Below are positions 8,168 to 11,259 of a DNA stretch of 11,259 nt, one piece after another. The DNA is taken from assembly GCA_003233295.1 (NCBI GenBank), contig QILJ01000132.1, positions 1 through 11,259 on the forward strand, in the 5' to 3' direction. Position numbers and translations under genes: made by a program. Below the pieces are notes generated by a model. It was not told where the DNA came from, ran no database searches, and saw only the letters and a program-made list of their open reading frames with translations. Position 1 is the first letter of the stretch; every line of letters starts with the position of its first letter. The stretch comes from Ignavibacteria bacterium. Its GTDB lineage: Bacteria > Bacteroidota > Ignavibacteria > Ignavibacteriales > Melioribacteraceae.

Positions 8168-8183
8168 CTTAAAGCTTGAAATA

Positions 8184-8936
8184 TTAAACAGCTTTTATAA
8201 TTCCAACAAATGAATCAGCTTTTAAGCAAGCGCCGCCAACAAGCGCGCCGTCAATATCAGGCTGACTCAACAACTCTTTTGCATTCTCAGGTTTAACACT
8301 GCCACCGTATTGAATTGTAACATCTTCAGCAAATTCTGCCGAGTACATTTCGGTAAGCAGTCCGCGAATAAATTGGTGAACTTCCTGTGCTTGTTCAGGC
8401 GTAGCTGTTTTGCCTGTTCCAATTGCCCATACCGGCTCGTATGCAACTATCATTTCAGAAAGCTGATCTGCTGAGACATCTTTCAATCCTTCTTTAACTT
8501 GGCGTTCAATCACGTTTTTCATTTCGCCGCTTTCTCTTTCTTCCAATGTTTCGCCGATGCAGAAAATAGGGATGAGTGAATATTCAATTGCTTTTTTAAT
8601 TTTGCTGTTGATCAATTCATCGGTTTCGCCGAAAATAGTTCTTCTTTCAGAATGTCCGAGAATCACATATTCACATCCAACACTTTTTATCATCGAAGCG
8701 GAAATAGCGCCGGTATAAGCGCCGCTATCTGCTGCACACATATTCTGAGCGCCGAGTCCAATATTCGTATCTTTAATTAAAGCATGAACTGTTTCCAGCG
8801 AAGTATATGGCGGACAGATGATCACATCGGCGTTATTATCCTCGCCTAATAAATTTTTAATCTCACTTACTAAAGTCACAGACTCGTTCAAGTTCTTGTT
8901 CATTTTCCAGTTGCCAGCAACTATTGTTTTTCTCAT
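8184..8936 (-). CDS. tpiA: Triosephosphate isomerase
   Basis: This cytoplasmic glycolytic enzyme interconverts dihydroxyacetone phosphate and glyceraldehyde 3-phosphate. The 250-residue product has the usual length and all hallmarks: substrate-binding Asn9 and Lys11 in GNWKMN, electrophile His95 in ILGHSERR, catalytic base Glu167 in AYEPVWAIGTGKTA, whose last part is the flexible lid loop 6, and phosphate-binding segments YGGSVKP (210-216) and ALVGGA (231-236). A strong GAGGAG lies 4 bases before the ATG. It is the last gene of a minus-strand operon, 30 bases after nfu. There is nothing unusual in the protein itself; its position after two Fe-S genes is the odd point. Confidence 0.98.
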   Translation of the reverse strand: MRKTIVAGNWKMNKNLNESVTLVSEIKNLLGEDNNADVIICPPYTSLETVHALIKDTNIGLGAQNMCAADSGAYTGAISASMIKSVGCEYVILGHSERRTIFGETDELINSKIKKAIEYSLIPIFCIGETLEERESGEMKNVIERQVKEGLKDVSADQLSEMIVAYEPVWAIGTGKTATPEQAQEVHQFIRGLLTEMYSAEFAEDVTIQYGGSVKPENAKELLSQPDIDGALVGGACLKADSFVGIIKAV

Positions 8937-8966
8937 TTTACTCCTCTATAATAAATTAGATAATTC

Positions 8967-9203
8967 TTATCCTAATGCTTCAACGCGCTTTATTTCGGGA
9001 ACGTCACGCATTAAAGCCCTTTCAATACCAGCGCGTAAAGTCATCTGCGACATTGGGCATCCGACGCATGCACCTGTCAAGCGGACTTCAACTATTCCGT
9101 CTTCTTTTATATCCACAAGTTCAACATCGCCTCCGTCAGCCTTCAAATAAGGGCGCACCGATTCCAGTGCATCTAAAACCTTTTGTCTTAATACTTCAGC
9201 CAT
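8967..9203 (-). CDS. Small NifU-domain Fe-S scaffold protein (Nfu)
   Basis: The 78-residue product is essentially one NifU C-terminal (Nfu) domain, which holds a [4Fe-4S] cluster between subunits and passes it to client enzymes. It shows the hallmark LKADGGDVELV (residues 20-30) and GACVGCPMSQMTL, where Cys46 and Cys49 form the CxxC cluster site. There is no A-type or IscU-type N-terminal domain, so this is a stand-alone Nfu. GGGG lies upstream of the ATG (AGGGGTTGAA directly before it), supporting the start. It begins 14 bases after the mrp stop, so the two are almost surely co-transcribed and probably act in the same cluster-delivery step. Confidence 0.95.
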   Translation of the reverse strand: MAEVLRQKVLDALESVRPYLKADGGDVELVDIKEDGIVEVRLTGACVGCPMSQMTLRAGIERALMRDVPEIKRVEALG

Positions 9204-9217
9204 TTCAACCCCTATCG

Positions 9218-10312
9218 TTATAATTTAATTTCTACTTCTTTAAACAGATCATTCGAATTTTTGATGCTCACTTGTGCAGCTAAATTACGAGCAATATCCA
9301 TAATGATCTTTGTATTGTCCGAATCCGGTAGAGCATGAACTATCGGCTTACCGTTATCACCGCCTTCTCTTATCCTCGGATCAATTGGAATATTACCGAG
9401 CAATTTTGTGCCTAACTGGTTGGCTAATTTCTCTCCGCCGCCGCTTCCGAAAATATCGTATCGTTTGCCGGTATCCGGTGCAATAAAGTAACTCATATTT
9501 TCAATAATACCAAACACCTCAACATTAACCCGCTCAAACATTTTCAAACCTTTAACAGCATCTATCAAAGATACTTCCTGCGGAGTTGTTACAATGACCG
9601 CTCCTGTAAGAGGAATTGTCTGTACAAGAGTTAATTGGATATCGCCTGTTCCGGGGGGCAGATCATAAATCAAATAATCAAGATCACCCCAATTAACGTC
9701 AGTCATAAACTGCTTAAGCGCCCCGCTAGCCATTGGTCCGCGCCAGATAACCGGGTTATCATCATCGATCATGAACCCGATTGACATAAGTTTGATACCG
9801 TAGCTTTCAATTGGAGCTAATTTTTTTGTTTCGGGATCCTGGAATAGACCAGTATTTTTAGGTACTCCAAGCATCATTGGAATACTTGGTCCGTAAATAT
9901 CCGCATCAATTATTCCAACCTTGGCGCCGTCTCTTGCTAGCGCTAAAGCTAAGTTAACAGCAACTGTGCTTTTACCGACTCCCCCTTTACCGCTGGCAAC
10001 GGCAATGGTGTTTTTAACGCCCGGTAAAATTGCATCTTTCGATTGATTCAAATGAGCGCTTACGTTTGAGGTCATATCTATATTTACCTCCGTTGCTTCA
10101 GGTATATCCTTTTTAATTGCGGCAACGCAGTCATTTTTAATTACATCTTTCAGCGGGCAGGCTGGAGTTGTTAGCTCAACCTGTGCAGTAATTTTTGTCC
10201 CGTCAATAGTTATATCCTTAACCATATTCAAAGTTACAAGGTCTTTGTGAAGATCAGGGTCAATCACATTGCGAAGTGCGTTTATCACATCATCTTTTTT
10301 AATCTCTGTCAT
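9218..10312 (-). CDS. mrp: Mrp/ApbC-family Fe-S cluster carrier P-loop ATPase
   Basis: Mrp (ApbC/NBP35 family) proteins bind and transfer Fe-S clusters with ATP hydrolysis in the cytoplasm. The 364-residue product has an N-terminal MIP18/DUF59 domain (about 5-85, with the conserved TTPACPLK and Cys52). A P-loop ATPase follows, with the deviant Walker A VASGKGGVGKST (105-116) carrying the signature Lys109 and Lys114, a DADIYGPS switch (136-143), the IWRGPM segment, a YDLPPGTGD motif (216-224) and ENMSYF (271-276). The CxxC that bridges a cluster between monomers in many family members should follow ENMSYF, but here it reads IAPDTG (Ala278, Thr281). AAAGGA lies about 7 bases before the ATG. It is the first gene of the mrp-nfu-tpiA operon and divergent from the DtxR-family gene. 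Confidence 0.96.
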   Translation of the reverse strand: MTEIKKDDVINALRNVIDPDLHKDLVTLNMVKDITIDGTKITAQVELTTPACPLKDVIKNDCVAAIKKDIPEATEVNIDMTSNVSAHLNQSKDAILPGVKNTIAVASGKGGVGKSTVAVNLALALARDGAKVGIIDADIYGPSIPMMLGVPKNTGLFQDPETKKLAPIESYGIKLMSIGFMIDDDNPVIWRGPMASGALKQFMTDVNWGDLDYLIYDLPPGTGDIQLTLVQTIPLTGAVIVTTPQEVSLIDAVKGLKMFERVNVEVFGIIENMSYFIAPDTGKRYDIFGSGGGEKLANQLGTKLLGNIPIDPRIREGGDNGKPIVHALPDSDNTKIIMDIARNLAAQVSIKNSNDLFKEVEIKL

Positions 10313-10343
10313 CGTTTTTCCTTTCTCATAATATTCTGGACAA

Positions 10344-10375
10344 CAAAATTACTAAATAATAAATTTGTGTGCTAA
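10344..10375 (-). promoter_or_regulatory. Bacteroidota-type promoter of the mrp-nfu-tpiA operon
   Basis: On the minus strand TTAG (10375-10372) is followed by exactly 20 bases and TAATTTTG (10351-10344). The -7 box is a full match to TAnnTTTG and the -33 box differs from TTTG by one base. The spacing equals that of the promoter at 5131-5162. The predicted leader is roughly 25-30 bases long and carries the AAAGGA ribosome binding site. Confidence 0.6.
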
Positions 10376-10459
10376 TAGAATACATGTAATCTTTTTATTG
10401 GATAGGGAATGGGACTTTAATAGAACTGATTTGCACGGATCAAACATAATTCAATATAC

Positions 10460-10490
10460 TTGATAATAAGTTTAAGTATGCTTAACTTTA
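10460..10490 (+). promoter_or_regulatory. Possible promoter of the DtxR-family gene
   Basis: TTG (10460-10462), a 20-base spacer, then TAACTTTA (10483-10490), which differs from TAnnTTTG only in its last base. The spacing is the same as in the two minus-strand promoters. If right, transcription would start close to 10495, very near the AAGGA at 10495-10499, so the transcript would have little sequence before that site; this is the main doubt. Confidence 0.4.
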
Positions 10491-10491
10491 T
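10466..10491. promoter_or_regulatory. 26-bp imperfect dyad, candidate metalloregulator operator
   Basis: Centred between 10478 and 10479, 10 of 13 positions pair symmetrically, with core arms TTAAG (10472-10476) and CTTAA (10481-10485). Size and A+T-rich dyad form fit operators of DtxR/MntR-family dimers. The dyad covers the spacer and -7 box of the candidate promoter, so a bound repressor would block it. Autoregulation by the adjacent gene product is an inference. Confidence 0.4.
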
Positions 10492-10494
10492 AAC

Positions 10495-10499
10495 AAGGA
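10495..10499 (+). promoter_or_regulatory. Displaced Shine-Dalgarno sequence AAGGA
   Basis: AAGGA is followed by AAAATT and then by the heptamer array, so it now lies 55 bases before the ATG. If the array were absent the spacing to the ATG would be 6 bases, close to ideal. No other Shine-Dalgarno-like sequence lies near the start codon. Confidence 0.35.
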
Positions 10500-10505
10500 A
10501 AAATT

Positions 10506-10554
10506 CCAGTATCAAGAATCCGGTATCCAGTAACAAGTATCTAGAATCCAGTAT
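10506..10554 (+). repeat. Seven-copy 7-bp tandem repeat ending at the start codon
   Basis: Seven units with no gaps, each starting with C and mostly of the form C-(C/A)-A-G-(T/A)-A-T; the first and last units are both CCAGTAT. The last unit ends at 10554 and ATG begins at 10555. Codons 2-4 (CCGAGTAT at 10558-10565) look like one more degenerate unit. The array replaces the region where a ribosome binding site should lie. Confidence 0.8.
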
Positions 10555-11220
10555 ATGCCGAGTATATCTAAAGAAAATTATATTAAAGCCGTTTATAGTT
10601 TATGTCAGAATGATGCTCATTCCGTGTCAACTTCTGCGCTTGCTGCAAAGTTGAATATAACCAATGCCGCTACAAGCGATATGGCAAAAGGACTTTCGAA
10701 GCAGGGCTTTATAAAATATGAAAAGTATAAAGGAGTTAGTTTAACACAGAAGGGTGAAAAAACAGCTATTGAAATTATAAGAAAACACCGGTTATGGGAA
10801 TTGTTTTTGATGAAATCCTTAGAACTCGGCTGGGAAGAGGTGCACTCGGAAGCAGAGCACTTGGAACATCAAACCACTGAGTTTCTAATTGATAAGATCG
10901 ATGACTTTCTAGGTAATCCGAAATTCGATCCTCACGGTGAACCAATCCCGCAGAAAGACGGGACTATTCCGAATATGGGTGCACAGATTCCTCTGAACAA
11001 GTCGCAGGTTGGAAAGGAATACCTTGTGAAAAGGGTAAGTGATGAGTCGAAAGAAGTAATGGACTATTTTACGGAAATTGGATTGAACTTGAACTCTAAA
11101 ATTAAGATAAAGAATTTTTTGGAGTATGATAATTCAACAATAATAGAATTAAATAATAATGTTCATTCTTTCAGCGAAAAAATTGGTAAAAGAATTTTTG
11201 TTTCGCAGTTAAATGAATAG
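10555..11220 (+). CDS. DtxR/MntR-family metal-dependent transcriptional repressor
   Basis: The 221-residue length fits the family. Residues about 5-65 form a winged helix-turn-helix (ALAAKLNITNAATSDMAKGL), about 66-135 the dimerisation and metal-binding domain, and about 145-221 a FeoA/SH3-like domain. Metal ligands visible by comparison with DtxR and MntR are His78, Glu82, His97, Glu101, Glu104 and His105 in HRLWE and VHSEAEHLEH, followed by the family motif FDPHGEPIP (124-132). Glu101 occupies the place of the DtxR cysteine, as in manganese-type MntR; position 8 is Asn rather than Met (DtxR) or Asp (MntR), so Fe versus Mn preference is open. The ATG at 10555 is the only start: TAA lies in frame at 10531 and no GTG or TTG follows it before the ATG. 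It has no nearby Shine-Dalgarno sequence. Divergent from the mrp operon; regulation of iron or manganese uptake, and perhaps of that operon, is inferred. Confidence 0.93.
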   Translation: MPSISKENYIKAVYSLCQNDAHSVSTSALAAKLNITNAATSDMAKGLSKQGFIKYEKYKGVSLTQKGEKTAIEIIRKHRLWELFLMKSLELGWEEVHSEAEHLEHQTTEFLIDKIDDFLGNPKFDPHGEPIPQKDGTIPNMGAQIPLNKSQVGKEYLVKRVSDESKEVMDYFTEIGLNLNSKIKIKNFLEYDNSTIIELNNNVHSFSEKIGKRIFVSQLNE

Positions 11221-11259
11221 TTATATATATAATAAACTGTATTAAACAAAATTTGTTTT
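11221..11259 (+). other. AT-rich 3' flank of the repressor gene
   Basis: Only 39 bases remain after the stop. The final bases AAACAA (11244-11249) and TTGTTT (11253-11258) can pair over a 3-base gap and run into T at the window edge. This could be the start of a terminator, but the stem is almost all A-T and the sequence is cut, so it is not called. Confidence 0.2.

Larger units (their letters stand above)
7804..8183. other. Gene-free convergent region filled with inverted repeats
   Basis: This 380-base region lies between the 3' ends of the lipoprotein gene (plus) and tpiA (minus). I found no credible gene. It contains a 13-bp hairpin (7842-7871), a compound palindromic element (7878-7988), a 9-bp hairpin (8032-8057), and two GC-rich hairpins (8117-8139 and 8150-8167). 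Several look like pieces of dispersed intergenic repeats, and some probably serve as terminators for the converging transcripts. Confidence 0.7.

Noticed and set aside
8975..9223. Plus-strand open frame opposite nfu
   Set aside because: It is antisense to a convincing NifU-domain gene and its protein has no recognisable feature.
10460..10654. Plus-strand 64-residue frame overlapping the repressor start
   Set aside because: It uses another frame through the promoter, the heptamer array and the start of the repressor gene, and lacks a ribosome binding site.
11244..11259. Terminator at the right edge
   Set aside because: The stem is almost entirely A-T and only six base pairs long, and the sequence ends within it.

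Overview
The window looks like a chromosomal segment of a member of the Bacteroidota/Chlorobiota/Ignavibacteriota group, most likely an Ignavibacteria-like organism. Three upstream regions carry a promoter of the Bacteroidota sigma type, a TTG-like -33 box followed 20 bases later by a -7 box close to TAnnTTTG. The SMC Walker A loop has a GPNGCGKT form that I associate with this group. The lipoprotein has the Asn-Pro-Val-rich stretch after its lipid cysteine that is common there. Unlike typical Bacteroidota, several genes have clear Shine-Dalgarno sequences (smc, the lipoprotein gene, tpiA, nfu, mrp), which favours Ignavibacteria or Chlorobi. This placement is inference from sequence style only.

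Region 1 (1-5162, minus strand) is a two-gene operon. A promoter at 5131-5162 drives a gene for an 837-residue protein that begins with a signal peptide. It has the fold signatures of a family 2 glycoside hydrolase but appears to lack both catalytic glutamates, and it ends in about six membrane helices. Eleven bases after its stop codon comes smc (chromosome segregation ATPase), starting at TTG with its ribosome binding site overlapping the upstream stop; smc runs off the left edge after about 857 residues.

Region 2 (5341-7803, plus strand) is a single gene for an 820-residue putative lipoprotein: a ZU5-like beta domain, a zinc metallopeptidase domain with HExxH and a downstream Glu, an IPT/TIG domain and an unrecognised C-terminal domain.

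Region 3 (7804-8183) has no gene. It is packed with at least five inverted repeats, including two mosaic-like palindromic elements that look like dispersed repeats, between two convergent transcription units.

Region 4 (8184-10375, minus strand) is a compact operon mrp - nfu - tpiA: an Fe-S cluster carrier ATPase, a small NifU-domain scaffold and triosephosphate isomerase. A promoter lies at 10344-10375.

Region 5 (10460-11220, plus strand, divergent from mrp) encodes a DtxR/MntR-family metal-dependent repressor. Its upstream region holds a dyad that could be its own operator and a seven-copy, 7-bp tandem repeat lying exactly between a good Shine-Dalgarno sequence and the ATG. The repressor next to Fe-S assembly genes suggests, but does not prove, metal-linked control of both.

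The strongest candidates for something undescribed are the degenerate glycosidase/membrane fusion coupled to smc and the heptamer array wedged between ribosome binding site and start codon.
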